Shown: positions 1 to 9,118 of the stretch, piece by piece
Layout: each line of letters starts with the position of its first letter
How positions within the stretch are numbered: the first letter of the stretch is position 1
NCBI GenBank assembly: GCA_910578645.1
Contig: CAJTQI010000001.1
Span: 882,387 to 946,386, forward strand
Length of the DNA: 64,000 bases
Source: an uncultured Lachnospiraceae bacterium
Lineage (GTDB): Bacteria; Bacillota; Clostridia; Lachnospirales; Lachnospiraceae
Reading direction: 5' to 3'
Position numbers and translations under genes: made by a program
The notes under the pieces: generated by a model
The model's input: the letters and a program-made list of their open reading frames with translations, nothing else
Told to the model about the DNA's origin: nothing
The model's database searches: none

Positions 1-1
1 A

Positions 2-1105
2 CAGTACTATTATAACCGTTGCGGCTTGACGTTGTCCAGTGAACTGGCGGGGGATGCGGCGCACAATGCCTGCCATTCCAAAGAGGCGCAGATGAAAGAT
101 TCCGCATCGGTGAAACTGGATGTGTCGGGCGGATGGCATGTGGATGAGATGTCCAACCGCGACGTGGGAACCGGATGCCGTACCGTGAACCATTTGCTGT
201 TGGCATATGAACTGTATCCGGAAGTGTTTGATGATGAGGTAGGCATACCGGAGAGCGGCAACGGCATACCGGATATACTGGATGAAGTGAAATATGAGAT
301 AGACTGGCTTTTGAAAATGCAGGATGCCAAGAGCGGCGCGGTATACAGTGCGGTGGGAAGTGTAGACAACTCCACCCTGGGATACCTACTTTATATCGAC
401 GGAATCACGATGGATGCCACGATTCAGTTTGCGGCGGCACTGGCAAAATTCAGCTATTTGTACCAGGGATATGACAGGGAATTTGCGACCAAGTGTCTGC
501 AGGCTGCGGACAGGGCGTACCGTTACGCCGGACAGTATTTGGCGGATGTGGCGCCGGAAGAATATTTCTATGCATCTACGGAACTTTACCGTGCTACCGG
601 GGGATATGGTTACCATAATGTGGTGAGAGAATATCTGACCCAGAACCCGGTGAAAGACATGGACAATGATTTCGAGTTCTGGGGGTGCGTGACATATTTA
701 AATACGAAGCAAAGAGTGGATGTGGAATTATGCGAAAGCGTTATCAAGGTATTGATGTTGGAAGGGGAACAGATTTCTTATTCCTCCAAGAACTCGAAGC
801 TTCTTGTGGTCATGGATGAGAGACAAAACGGGAGCGCACTGCTTTTGAGGGATGTCACCCGGCTTGCTGTGGTGGACCATATCATTACCAATCACGAGTA
901 TGCCACTGTCCTGCAGAACCATTTACATTATATGCTGGGGAGAAATTATCAGTCTATTTGTTATCTGGATGAGGTGGGAACCCGCAACTACAAAGAGATT
1001 GATGAGAAGTATGGTGTCATGAAGCAGGTTGAGTTGAATGCGGAACTTGTATTGATGATGAGTTCGGTTATGGAGGAACTTTATATCGTGAAAGATAAAG
1101 AGTGA
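2..1105 (+). CDS. Glycoside hydrolase family 9-like protein, 5' end outside window, catalytic motifs degenerate
   Basis: The reading frame is open from the left edge, so the start lies outside the window. The fold signature of GH9 cellulases is clear: YYNRCG, then a GGWH motif (about residue 43 of the visible part), LLLAYELYPE, the NGIPDILDE motif, a YRATG helix motif and a late LGRN motif. In typical GH9 enzymes GGWH is followed by DAGDYGRY, where two Asp residues handle the catalytic water. Here the residues are VDEMSNRD, so both aligned Asp positions are Val and Met. The C-terminal region, which normally carries the catalytic acid Glu in an NE(V/I)A-type motif, reads KQVELNAELV. Family membership is well supported. 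Hydrolase activity is doubtful: it may be a binding protein or a decayed enzyme. It is followed by a terminator hairpin. Confidence 0.8.
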   Translation, partial: QYYYNRCGLTLSSELAGDAAHNACHSKEAQMKDSASVKLDVSGGWHVDEMSNRDVGTGCRTVNHLLLAYELYPEVFDDEVGIPESGNGIPDILDEVKYEIDWLLKMQDAKSGAVYSAVGSVDNSTLGYLLYIDGITMDATIQFAAALAKFSYLYQGYDREFATKCLQAADRAYRYAGQYLADVAPEEYFYASTELYRATGGYGYHNVVREYLTQNPVKDMDNDFEFWGCVTYLNTKQRVDVELCESVIKVLMLEGEQISYSSKNSKLLVVMDERQNGSALLLRDVTRLAVVDHIITNHEYATVLQNHLHYMLGRNYQSICYLDEVGTRNYKEIDEKYGVMKQVELNAELVLMMSSVMEELYIVKDKE

Positions 1106-1160
1106 TTCGGGGACAGGCCCGTTCCAAGATGTGGATTTGAACAAGGTAAAAACAGGAAAA

Positions 1161-1211
1161 GGCGGCTGTGCGGATGTTTTAAGAGACATCTACGTGGCCG
1201 CTTTCCTTTTT
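1161..1211 (+). terminator. Probable terminator of the GH9-like gene
   Basis: An imperfect GC-rich hairpin (GGCGGC..GGATGT paired with ACATC..GGCCGC) is followed by a T-rich run (TTTCCTTTTT), 55 bp after the stop codon. Confidence 0.6.
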
Positions 1212-1219
1212 ATGTTATA

Positions 1220-1449
1220 GGATTGGAGTGTCAAAAGGTGCATTTTATAAGTTGCAGGAGCAACTTGCATAAAATGCTCTCTCATGTCTGTCTTTGTCGT
1301 ATGGATTTTCTAAAATATTCCAGTGAAATTTATGGAAACGGACGTAACCGCCCGCTATTCGCCATCCGGGCGAACATCGGGCTTTTCGGGGCGTCCATGC
1401 CCCGAAATTACTGGAGATTACTCGGAATATTAAGAAAATCTCATATTTG
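1220..1449. repeat. Interspersed large-hairpin repeat, copy A (right arm truncated)
   Basis: This copy begins TTGGAGTGTCAAAAGGTGC and aligns with the copies near 27651 and 60258. It contains the shared blocks TGCATAAAATG, ATGGATTTTCTAAAATATTCC, GACGTAACCGCCC, TTTTCGGGGCGTCCATG and AATATTAAGAAAATCTCAT. It stops after CTCATATTT and lacks the last ~70-75 bp of the right arm found in the other two copies. The GH36 stop codon lies 8 bp further on. No transposase is present. Confidence 0.85.
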
Positions 1450-1456
1450 GTATAGT

Positions 1457-3319
1457 CTATTCACGGGGCGGATGAACTTTTTTAAGCAATATGGCTCCGC
1501 CTGAGGGTACGGGTAGTGTGCAGATGCCGGAGAAAACGGATTCCTCCTGGCAGACGCACTCTCCCATGCAGTTTTGGACGGATGTGGCGTAAGGAGACTC
1601 ATCCTCAAGGGACAGTACAAGGGATGAACTAAGGCAGCCGTTTAAAATCCAATATTCGTCTATATTTCCGTCTTGTGGAAGGTTGGCGATGCAATTGCTG
1701 TCATAGACTGCAAGAATGCATACGTTCTTCCGCCTGGAAGAGATAACCGGGTATGATGCCAGTGGACTTTGGGGAACAAAGTCGCCTTGCTGCAGGACTT
1801 CTTTGTACCGTATGGAGAAATCCAGGTAATGTTCCAGTACCTTTTTTTGCTCCGGGGATAATGTATTTATTTTTACCGAAATCTGTAGGGTGGCAAATAT
1901 ACAGTTGATAAGTTGAACTGCGATATTCTCCGGTGTTTCTTTTTCGTGCCACATCAGCATATCCGAGTGAACGGCGGTATCGCCGCTGGTAAGTTTTAAA
2001 TCCGTTATGCCCACCCGGTTGGTGATACCTGAAAGCGGACAGTCTCCTACCCGAAAGATATTACCGAATCTGCGCATTTGCGGGCCGATGTATGTTTGAC
2101 GAAATTCTATAAGCAAATCCTCTCTGATATTCTTTAAGCGGTTATAAATCCCAATCATCAGGCAGTAGACGGCGTCCTGTACTTCCTGGAAATCCTTTTT
2201 GGCGCAAGGTAAGGGCGTATCGGAAAAGAGGGACGTATCTGAAACCGGAGAGCTGCAGGAAGTACAGCCGGTTTCCGGACGCAGTTCTTCCGGGCTCCGG
2301 AAAGAGTCGATAAAATCTAACTTAAGTCCGTCTAAATTCCATTGTAAAACTGCATTTTCGTAAGTAGAAATCAAGTATTCGCGCACCTCAGGGTACCTGG
2401 GGTCCAGAACGCCGGCGTGAAGCGTAGCGTCAAAACTGAGCAGCATATTTTTAAAACGCGTCCATATGCCGGAATATTCCCCCACGAAAGGTACGCTGTA
2501 CCAGATAAGGCATTTCATGCCCAGTGCGTGTATTTTTTCCACATGGGAGCGAAAATCCGGGAATTTAAGGGCTGCCGGTTCCCAGTCACCGCAGAATCCG
2601 TAACCCCGGCCGTTGTCTGTCGTCTGCCAACCGTCGTCTATAATAACTGTGCGCATCCCCATTTTTGCTGCCTGTCTGTATTCGTTATATAAAGATTCGT
2701 CGGTCATATCCTGGTGGTAGGAATACCATGTGGAGTACATGGGCAGCCTGGCACATTCAGGCACAGGCATGGGCTTGTCGGGAAGCAGTGTGTCCCACCA
2801 CTGGGAAACTTCCTTGATGGACGTGTGAAAGGGGAGGCTGCGGCAGTCAACCCGACAGGTAAAATGACAGCCATCCATTGTTTGTGGCACGGTTAGAACC
2901 AGGTCTATATGAATTTCTCCGGTTTCCTCATGTATTCCGGCAACGTATGACATATCTCTGTTCGCTTCGCTAAAGGCCACGGTAAAGCAATTCTGTCCGC
3001 TGTAATCGAAAAAAGAAATGACAGGAGCAGAGTGGCTTAAATTGACATGTTGAGGAAGCGACCAGTCCCCGGTAAGATTCTTGCAAAAACCAGAGTCGGG
3101 TTTCCATATACCTGCAAAACCAATAGCCGGCGCCGTAATGTGCAGACAGATACAGGGGATATCTGCCACAGGCATTTGAGGGACGGTGGTGATTTGGGAA
3201 CATACGGATTCATCGTGTGCAAGTTCGTAATGATGTTCTGTTAAATCTGTACAGGTTGTATGGGTTGTACAATATAAGTTTAGTTTGTTTACTTGATGGG
3301 TTATTGTGAATTTGTTCAT
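1457..3319 (-). CDS. Alpha-galactosidase, GH36
   Basis: GH36 enzymes release terminal alpha-galactose from raffinose-type and galactomannan oligosaccharides. The (beta/alpha)8 core is visible: WYSYHQD, VIIDDGWQ, KCLIWYSVPFVG, then LKLDFID with the nucleophile Asp near residue 335. FRVGDCP near residue 426 carries the likely acid/base Asp. There is no signal peptide, so it should act in the cytoplasm on imported sugar. I chose the ATG at 3319 over a GTG at 3325 because GGAG sits 8 nt upstream of it. It is divergent from the sugar importer genes at 3535-6869, which suggests a galactoside-utilisation unit under the LacI-type repressor at 6953. The specificity (galactose rather than another alpha-linked sugar) is inferred from family. 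Confidence 0.85.
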   Translation of the reverse strand: MNKFTITHQVNKLNLYCTTHTTCTDLTEHHYELAHDESVCSQITTVPQMPVADIPCICLHITAPAIGFAGIWKPDSGFCKNLTGDWSLPQHVNLSHSAPVISFFDYSGQNCFTVAFSEANRDMSYVAGIHEETGEIHIDLVLTVPQTMDGCHFTCRVDCRSLPFHTSIKEVSQWWDTLLPDKPMPVPECARLPMYSTWYSYHQDMTDESLYNEYRQAAKMGMRTVIIDDGWQTTDNGRGYGFCGDWEPAALKFPDFRSHVEKIHALGMKCLIWYSVPFVGEYSGIWTRFKNMLLSFDATLHAGVLDPRYPEVREYLISTYENAVLQWNLDGLKLDFIDSFRSPEELRPETGCTSCSSPVSDTSLFSDTPLPCAKKDFQEVQDAVYCLMIGIYNRLKNIREDLLIEFRQTYIGPQMRRFGNIFRVGDCPLSGITNRVGITDLKLTSGDTAVHSDMLMWHEKETPENIAVQLINCIFATLQISVKINTLSPEQKKVLEHYLDFSIRYKEVLQQGDFVPQSPLASYPVISSRRKNVCILAVYDSNCIANLPQDGNIDEYWILNGCLSSSLVLSLEDESPYATSVQNCMGECVCQEESVFSGICTLPVPSGGAILLKKVHPPRE

Positions 3320-3432
3320 ATGCACTTCTCCTTTTTAACTATTTATTTACTAAACTATCACATAAAAATAAAAAAATCAACATAATTTTAGTCGAAAATA
3401 GCAAATAAAATGAAAAAATAAGAACAATATTG

Positions 3433-3461
3433 TTGACATTGCCACTAAATGGTGTTATATT
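3433..3461 (+). promoter_or_regulatory. Sigma-A promoter of the galactoside ABC operon
   Basis: TTGACA (3433-3438), a 17-nt spacer and TATATT (3456-3461) sit 74 bp upstream of the solute-binding protein start. This is close to consensus. Confidence 0.8.
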
Positions 3462-3482
3462 AAGTTTACAAAACATAAGGAA

Positions 3483-3497
3483 GTTTATTTGATAAAC
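3483..3497. promoter_or_regulatory. Candidate repressor operator
   Basis: GTTTAT-ttg-ATAAAC is a perfect 6-bp inverted repeat about 22 bp downstream of the -10 box, where a bound repressor would block transcription. A related motif, TTTACTAAA, occurs at about 3505 and again near 3347 before the divergent GH36 gene. The LacI-family protein at 6953-8056 is the natural candidate to bind; this is inference from position. Confidence 0.45.
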
Positions 3498-3534
3498 GGA
3501 ATATGTTTACTAAAAGAAAGGAGAACATATAAAC

Positions 3535-4920
3535 ATGAAAAGAAAAGTAGTTTATGCAATGGCGGGTATTCTGGCAGCGATGACAGTACTTAGCGGTTGT
3601 GGCGGGGGAAATCAGGACAGCGTCGGTTCGTCGGCAGATTCTGATGAGGCTACGGTAAACGAAGCGCCTGCTACGACAGAAACCGAAGAAGCCGGCCAGG
3701 AAGGGGAGTCGGCAAAGAGTGATGGTGAGAAGGTAGAAATTGTTTATACTTCCAGAGGAAATGCGGATGAAATTAAAGTTTACCAACAGGCGGTAGACGC
3801 TTTCAACGAGTCACAGGACAGAATACATGTTACTTTTGAGGCATCTCCTTCAGATGGATACAGCCAACAGTTGATTACACAGCTTGCAGGTGGAACGGCA
3901 GCGGATGTTATATTTGTGGAGGACCTTGTTATCAGCCAATTGGTCAAGAACGGCACAGTAGCAAATCTAAGAGACTTTCTTGCGTCAGACGCTTCTTACA
4001 TAAAGGAATCCGACTTCGACGACAGCGTATGGGGAGCTTCCAGGACAGACGACGGTGTTTATGGGTTGTCTGTAGACTGTAACCCTATGGTTTTGTACTA
4101 TTCACCCAAAATGTTAAGTGACTTAGGATGTGACGACCCTCAGGAATTATTTGAAAAAGGGGAGTGGAACTGGGAAAACTTCGATAAGATTTGTAATACC
4201 CTGAAGGATAACGGCAAGAGCGGCATGATTCAGGGCGGCGATAATATCAGGCTTTACAACTGGGTATTCGCTAACGGCGGTACGGTTTGGAACGGAGAGA
4301 CCTACAAATTTGACGATAAGGCAAAAGAGTCCTTACAGTATATTTGCGATGGTTTGAAGGATGGCAGGTTTGTATACGGTGGAACATTGCCGGACGGGCA
4401 GGGCGAGGATGCCATGTTTATGTCAGGACAGACAGGATTTATCGCAGCAGGCCGTTGGCTGACAAAGACTTTCTATAATGAGGGAATTGACTTTGATTAC
4501 ATTCCTTATCCGTCTAAGGACGGCACACAGTATTCCCCGGCGCAGGTATGTTGTGGTTATCTGAGTGTCAATACCAATTCCGAGCATATCGAGGAGGCTA
4601 TGGAATTTGTGTCTTTCTACTGTGGTACACAAGGACAGCAGGCAAGAATTGAAGGCGTAGGAACTTCGGTGCCTTCCGTGAAGACACTGGACAGTCTGAT
4701 GACCGATTCCCAGGTGCCTTTGCACGTGGAGCATATTTTAAATGTGCGCGCTACAGGCTGGACCATGGGCGATGCAGAGGTAAAGGACGCGCTGTATCCC
4801 GGATTTGCCGATGCAACCAAATCTATTTTTGAAGAAGCCTATGTCAGCGGAGCCGATGTAAGTGAAGTTTTGGCAAAAGCAGAAGAGAAAGGTGCGGAAA
4901 TTATTGCTGAGAATCAGTAA
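3535..4920 (+). CDS. Sugar ABC transporter solute-binding lipoprotein
   Basis: This is a 461-residue family-1 extracellular solute-binding protein. The N-terminus is a lipoprotein signal with lipobox LSGC (Cys near residue 22), followed by a Ser/Glu/Thr-rich linker to about residue 65. Motifs such as VDAFNESQ, GGTAADVIFVED, GVYGLSVDCNPMVLYY and QTGFIAAGRW fit the MalE/UgpB-like sugar binders. The protein would be anchored outside the membrane and deliver sugar to the two permeases downstream. No ATPase gene is nearby; such systems in Clostridia often share an MsmK/UgpC-type ATPase encoded elsewhere. With GH36 next door, an alpha-galactoside is the likely ligand (inference). Confidence 0.88.
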   Translation: MKRKVVYAMAGILAAMTVLSGCGGGNQDSVGSSADSDEATVNEAPATTETEEAGQEGESAKSDGEKVEIVYTSRGNADEIKVYQQAVDAFNESQDRIHVTFEASPSDGYSQQLITQLAGGTAADVIFVEDLVISQLVKNGTVANLRDFLASDASYIKESDFDDSVWGASRTDDGVYGLSVDCNPMVLYYSPKMLSDLGCDDPQELFEKGEWNWENFDKICNTLKDNGKSGMIQGGDNIRLYNWVFANGGTVWNGETYKFDDKAKESLQYICDGLKDGRFVYGGTLPDGQGEDAMFMSGQTGFIAAGRWLTKTFYNEGIDFDYIPYPSKDGTQYSPAQVCCGYLSVNTNSEHIEEAMEFVSFYCGTQGQQARIEGVGTSVPSVKTLDSLMTDSQVPLHVEHILNVRATGWTMGDAEVKDALYPGFADATKSIFEEAYVSGADVSEVLAKAEEKGAEIIAENQ

Positions 4921-4939
4921 AAAAATACCGTGTAAGGGA

Positions 4940-4960
4940 AAAGGGGCAGCAAGCCCCTTT
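4940..4960 (+). terminator. Intercistronic hairpin after the binding-protein gene
   Basis: AAAGGGGC-agcaa-GCCCCTTT is a perfect 8-bp stem 19 bp after the stop codon. It probably attenuates transcription or protects the upstream mRNA, making the binding protein more abundant than the permeases. Confidence 0.6.
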
Positions 4961-5148
4961 CTCAACTTATAGGAAAGTTCTCGGATTATTCGAATCCGCG
5001 ACAAGTTTTCCGCAGGAATACTTATGAACTCGCAAACGAGCTGTGCTCGTTTTCTCAACTTATAGGAAAGTTCTCGGACTATTCGAGTTCGCGACAAGTT
5101 TTCCGTAGGAATACTTGTGAACTCGCAAACGAGCTATGCTCGTTTTTT
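4961..5148. repeat. Two tandem 93-bp units with internal hairpins and terminator stems
   Basis: Unit 1 runs 4961-5053 and unit 2 starts at 5054. Each starts CTCAACTTATAGGAAAGTTC and ends in ACGAGC-tgt/tat-GCTCGT plus a T run, a terminator-like stem. In unit 2, CGAGTTC and ACAAG pair with CTTGT and GAACTCG further on, while CTCGcaaaCGAG offers a pairing that competes with the terminator stem. The pair lies between the binding-protein gene and the first permease. Related sequence occurs near 27966 and 60577. Confidence 0.8.
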
Positions 5149-5173
5149 CCACAGGAAAGTGAGGAGGAAAAGG

Positions 5174-6046
5174 ATGCAAAAAAAACGTAGGATGTGGGGA
5201 TGGGTATTTGTCGCGCCGCAGTTAATCGGTCTGGTTACTTTTGCGGTGATACCTCTTTTTATGAGCTTTATTATCAGTTTCAATTCATGGGACGGAATTG
5301 CGCCTGCAATGGAATTTGTGGGTGTACAAAACTATATTCATCAACTTGGGGATTCCGATTTTACGAAATCGCTGGGGAATACGGTTGTGTATTCGCTGAT
5401 GTTTATTCCGGTTGATATGGTGTTAGCGTTGGTATTGGCGTTGGCGGTACAGAAGATTAAAGGAAAGACTTTATACAGATTGTTTTATTTTATGCCGGTG
5501 GTCACGGGCTCCGTGTCGGTAGGCGTCATCTGGACATGGATTTTTAATGGGGATTTCGGGCTGATTAACTCTGCGTTAGCTGCTATCGGCATTGAAGGGC
5601 CGAAATGGCTGACAGACCCTAAGATGGTCTTGGTTTCCATTGTAATCGTTTCGGTGTGGTGGAATGTGGGGTACAATATGGTGCTTCTGCTTGCCGGACT
5701 TCAGAATGTACCGGAAGTGTATTATGAGGCAGCCCAGATAGATGGGGCCAACAAGTGGAGGACTTTCTGGAACATCACGATTCCAATGCTTTCCCCAACG
5801 CTGTTCTTTGTGTTGATTACGACAATTATCAGTTCTTTCCAGGTGTTTGACCAGGCGTTTGTCATGACTAAAGGAGGGCCTGTGAAGGCAAGTTATACAT
5901 TAGTGTACCATATTTACCAGAATGCTTTCGTAGACTTTAAGATGGGCAGGGCGTGTGCGGCTTCCATGATGTTGTTTGTTATTATTCTGATTATTACATT
6001 GATTCAGATGTATGGTTCGAAGAGGTGGGTGAATTATGAACAGTAA
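5174..6046 (+). CDS. Sugar ABC transporter permease (MalF/UgpA type)
   Basis: This is an integral membrane permease of 290 residues with about six hydrophobic segments. The ATPase-coupling EAA loop reads EAAQIDGANKWRTF near residue 195. The first hydrophobic segment begins at MWGWVFVAPQLIGLV. I chose the ATG at 5174 because GAGGAGG lies upstream; reading further upstream would run into the repeat. The gene overlaps the second permease by 11 bp, which suggests coupled translation of the heterodimer. Confidence 0.88.
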   Translation: MQKKRRMWGWVFVAPQLIGLVTFAVIPLFMSFIISFNSWDGIAPAMEFVGVQNYIHQLGDSDFTKSLGNTVVYSLMFIPVDMVLALVLALAVQKIKGKTLYRLFYFMPVVTGSVSVGVIWTWIFNGDFGLINSALAAIGIEGPKWLTDPKMVLVSIVIVSVWWNVGYNMVLLLAGLQNVPEVYYEAAQIDGANKWRTFWNITIPMLSPTLFFVLITTIISSFQVFDQAFVMTKGGPVKASYTLVYHIYQNAFVDFKMGRACAASMMLFVIILIITLIQMYGSKRWVNYEQ

Positions 6047-6869
6047 GAAAATAAGCGTAAGTAAAGTGCTTTTATATGTTGCCTTAAGTCTGGGGGCGGT
6101 GGTGATGGTGCTTCCGTTCTTATGGACAGTCTTAAGTTCCCTGAAAAATATGGGCCAGACTTTTGCAATTCCGCCAAAGATTCTTCCCGACCCCTTTGTG
6201 TGGGAGAATTATCCGGAATCTTTGCAGGCGCTGCCTTTCGGAAGGGCTTATTTTAACAGTTTCTATATTGCGGCAGTGGTGGTGGTCATTCAGCTTTTGA
6301 CGGCATCCATGGCGGGATATGCTTTCGCAAAACTGAAATTCAGAGGGCATAATGTAATATTTTTGTTATTCTTAGCCACAATGATGATACCTTCACAGGT
6401 AACGATGATACCGCTTTTTATTATCATGAGGAACTTAGGGCTTCTGGGGACGCATATGTCTTTGATTCTTCCGGCGGCGCTATTTAACGCATTCGGCGTT
6501 TTCCTGATGAGGCAGTTTATTGCGGCCCTTCCAAATGAGCTTGAGGAAGCGGCAATCATTGACGGGGCGCGTGTGCCTTCCATATTCTTTAAGATTGTTC
6601 TGCCGCTTGTAAAGCCCTCCTTGGCGGCATTCGGAATTTTTGTATTCTTAGGACAGTGGAATAACTTCCTGTATCCTCTTATTTTCCTGAATAAGACGGA
6701 GAGCTTCACGGTACCGTTGTTATTAAATTTCTTTAAGGGAACTTACGCGACGGATTATCCGCTGCTCATGGCGGGAACGGTTATTTCGATTCTGCCTGTG
6801 CTTGTAGTGTATATGTTCTTCCAGAAACAGATTATCCAGGGTATAGCGGTTACGGGTATGAAGAATTGA
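6036..6869 (+). CDS. Sugar ABC transporter permease (MalG/UgpE type)
   Basis: This 277-residue partner of the preceding permease has a typical first segment (LYVALSLGAVVMVLPFLW), a conserved region MIPSQVTMIPLFIIM and the EAA loop EEAAIIDGARVPSIFF. It starts inside the end of the upstream gene and ends the operon; a strong terminator follows 31 bp later. Confidence 0.88.
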   Translation: MNSKKISVSKVLLYVALSLGAVVMVLPFLWTVLSSLKNMGQTFAIPPKILPDPFVWENYPESLQALPFGRAYFNSFYIAAVVVVIQLLTASMAGYAFAKLKFRGHNVIFLLFLATMMIPSQVTMIPLFIIMRNLGLLGTHMSLILPAALFNAFGVFLMRQFIAALPNELEEAAIIDGARVPSIFFKIVLPLVKPSLAAFGIFVFLGQWNNFLYPLIFLNKTESFTVPLLLNFFKGTYATDYPLLMAGTVISILPVLVVYMFFQKQIIQGIAVTGMKN

Positions 6870-6900
6870 CATCGGAGTAAGAAGCATATCAGAATAGCAG

Positions 6901-6936
6901 AACGCGGGGACGTGTAAATCGCCTCCGCGTTTTTTT
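6901..6936 (+). terminator. Terminator of the galactoside ABC operon
   Basis: AACGCGG(GG) pairs with (CC)TCCGCGTT across a loop of about 12 nt and is followed by TTTTTTT. It lies between the operon and the convergent repressor gene. Confidence 0.85.
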
Positions 6937-6952
6937 GTTTATTGAGGTTTTG

Positions 6953-8056
6953 TCAGCGTACAGGAGTATCCGTCGTTGTATGGTTTTGGGTTTCTTTGCC
7001 GGACAGGAGCCTGCAGCTTTTGCGCTCGACCAGGCGGATGGGTGTGTGTATGGTCAGGGGATAGGTACGCCCTTGAATCTGTGACAGGAGCGTATCGGCC
7101 ACGATAGTGCCTATTAACGGTATATTTAAGGAAACGGTAGTCAGCGGCGGGCTTAAAAAGCTTGTAAAATACAGGTCGTCGATACCGATGACAGAGACAT
7201 CTTTGCCGATGTCGATATGATGTTCCTGAAAAGCCTTATAGGCTCCAAGAGCCAAGTCGTCCGAGGCAAACAATATCGCAGAAGGAAGCTGTCCTTTTGC
7301 AATAATGGACTTGACTATACGGTATCCGTCTTCGGAGGAGAAAGAGTCGGCAATCCAGATTTTCTTTTCCGGCTCAATCTGGTTATGCAGACAGTAATTG
7401 ATAAAAGCCTTGTGGCGGTATTCTAATTGCTTTTTTATTTTCCCGGTACTAAAATCCGAGATATAGTCATAAGCTCCGATATAACCGATGTCATAAAGCC
7501 CCTGGGAATGGAAATAGGATATGGCAGTATTCACTACGTCGTAGAAATTTACCCGGACAGAATCAAACAGATTGTCCGGCGCTTTATAATCTACGGCCAG
7601 TTTATACTTAATGGAAGATATGACGGGATGGCAAGGGTCTAAGTGTAACTTTCCCAAAACAATTAAACCGTCCAACCCTTCCAGTTCTTCATAGGAGTCA
7701 TGGAAGGAATGACGGAATTCAAAGTGAAAGGGGAGTGACGGATTATTCAAGGTTGAAACAATATTGGAAAAAATCAGGTTATAGTAATCGTCACATGTCG
7801 GAATTTCACTTAAATCATGTGAGAGGATGCCAATTTTTAGAGTGGTTTTACCGGTATTTTTGGGAGAGGCGGTTATAAGTTTGTTTTTTTTGGAGCGGAG
7901 CTGCCTGTCTGTATCATAGTTCATAGAAGCTGCGGCAGAAAGGATGTCGTTTCTTGTCTGTGGAGAAACGGAAAAATCAGAATCGTTATTTAATACTCTC
8001 GATACTGTGGCTTTAGATACACCGCAGGCGACGGCAATGTCGGTTAATGTAGCCAT
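6953..8056 (-). CDS. LacI-family transcriptional repressor
   Basis: This 367-residue protein has an N-terminal LacI helix-turn-helix (LTDIAVACGVSKATVSRVLN, residues 3-22) followed by a periplasmic-binding-like sensor domain. Sensor landmarks include GYIGAYD, AILFASDDLALGAYKA and VIGIDDLYFTSFLSPPLTTV. I placed the start at 8056 because GGAGCG precedes that ATG and the HTH begins immediately. It is convergent with the importer operon and the only sugar-type repressor near the GH36/ABC genes, so it likely controls the divergent promoter region at 3330-3530 in response to a galactoside or its breakdown product. Confidence 0.88.
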   Translation of the reverse strand: MATLTDIAVACGVSKATVSRVLNNDSDFSVSPQTRNDILSAAASMNYDTDRQLRSKKNKLITASPKNTGKTTLKIGILSHDLSEIPTCDDYYNLIFSNIVSTLNNPSLPFHFEFRHSFHDSYEELEGLDGLIVLGKLHLDPCHPVISSIKYKLAVDYKAPDNLFDSVRVNFYDVVNTAISYFHSQGLYDIGYIGAYDYISDFSTGKIKKQLEYRHKAFINYCLHNQIEPEKKIWIADSFSSEDGYRIVKSIIAKGQLPSAILFASDDLALGAYKAFQEHHIDIGKDVSVIGIDDLYFTSFLSPPLTTVSLNIPLIGTIVADTLLSQIQGRTYPLTIHTPIRLVERKSCRLLSGKETQNHTTTDTPVR

Positions 8057-8142
8057 AGAGCGCTCCTTTTTTATGCTGTAGTTTGGTATTGCTTCATCGC
8101 TGTCTTCTGCACCTGCCTGGAGTAGCACAGAAATGCCGGACG

Positions 8143-8877
8143 TTATACAAGGTCTTTGTTTTTTATATAGTTATTTTTAATGATTTCCTGAACCATAGGG
8201 CTGATGCGGCGCCTTTCTTCTTTGCTTAAATTTTTTACATAGATAGGCTTGCCGTATTCGATGACAACATGTGCCTTTTTAATCCTTGGAAGATGGTCTT
8301 CAAAAATGGCTCCTGCGTTATTGATACTGATGGGCACAACCGGGCAGCCGGATTTTTCGGCAATCTTAAAGCTGCCGTCATGGAACTCCAGGAGTATTTC
8401 GCTCGTCTTGTTGCGGGTTCCTTCCGGGAAAATACAGATGGAAATGCCTGATTTAATTTTGTCGATGGCGTTTAAGATGGATTTCATCCCGGCCTTGATA
8501 TCGGTTCTGTCTAAGAAGATGCAATGAAGATATCTCATCCATGTACAAAGAGAAGGGTAACGCAGCATCTCAACTTTTGCCATATAACCGGTTGGCCCAG
8601 GCACGCGGATGTAGGTTAAGAGGATATCGAAATAGCTTCTGTGATTTCCTACATATAGTACCGCTTCGTCTTTTGGGATATTTTCTTCTCCGAGTACGGT
8701 CACGGAAGTGCCTGCCATAAATAAAACGACACGGAACGCCCAATTGACGATTGCCAGTGAACTGCGGTCTCTAAGTTCCGGATTGGATTTACCAATGAAA
8801 TATTCCACGAGCTGAATCGGCAGGCTCACAATAAGGAATATCACGACAAAAAGCGCAATGCAAGTAAAACGTATCAT
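8143..8877 (-). CDS. plsC: 1-acyl-sn-glycerol-3-phosphate acyltransferase
   Basis: PlsC adds the second acyl chain to lysophosphatidic acid in phospholipid synthesis. The 244-residue protein starts with a membrane segment (FTCIALFVVIFLIVSLP), carries the acyltransferase box NHRSYFD (the NHx4D catalytic motif, about residue 78) and the substrate-binding box FPEGTRNK near residue 150. It lies upstream of the LacI gene on the same strand with an 86-bp gap. The 240 bp upstream (8878-9118) are AT-rich with no gene recognised. Confidence 0.88.
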   Translation of the reverse strand: MIRFTCIALFVVIFLIVSLPIQLVEYFIGKSNPELRDRSSLAIVNWAFRVVLFMAGTSVTVLGEENIPKDEAVLYVGNHRSYFDILLTYIRVPGPTGYMAKVEMLRYPSLCTWMRYLHCIFLDRTDIKAGMKSILNAIDKIKSGISICIFPEGTRNKTSEILLEFHDGSFKIAEKSGCPVVPISINNAGAIFEDHLPRIKKAHVVIEYGKPIYVKNLSKEERRRISPMVQEIIKNNYIKNKDLV

Positions 8878-9118
8878 GTCACATAACCATCCTGTTCTAA
8901 TTGTTTACGGAAGTTGATTGGAAAAGGAATCCCCATAGTTTTTAGAAAAACACAAGACTTCTTATTTATTATATAGGTTGTTGCCGCATTAATCAATAGA
9001 CATAGAGGAGGAAAAGTATATCTATAATAAAATAGTTACAATTTATTGTAGTAGGAATAGACTTTGGTATTTTGTAATAAATTAAGTAATAAGAGTTTAT
9101 TGCCGGAGTGGGAGACTT

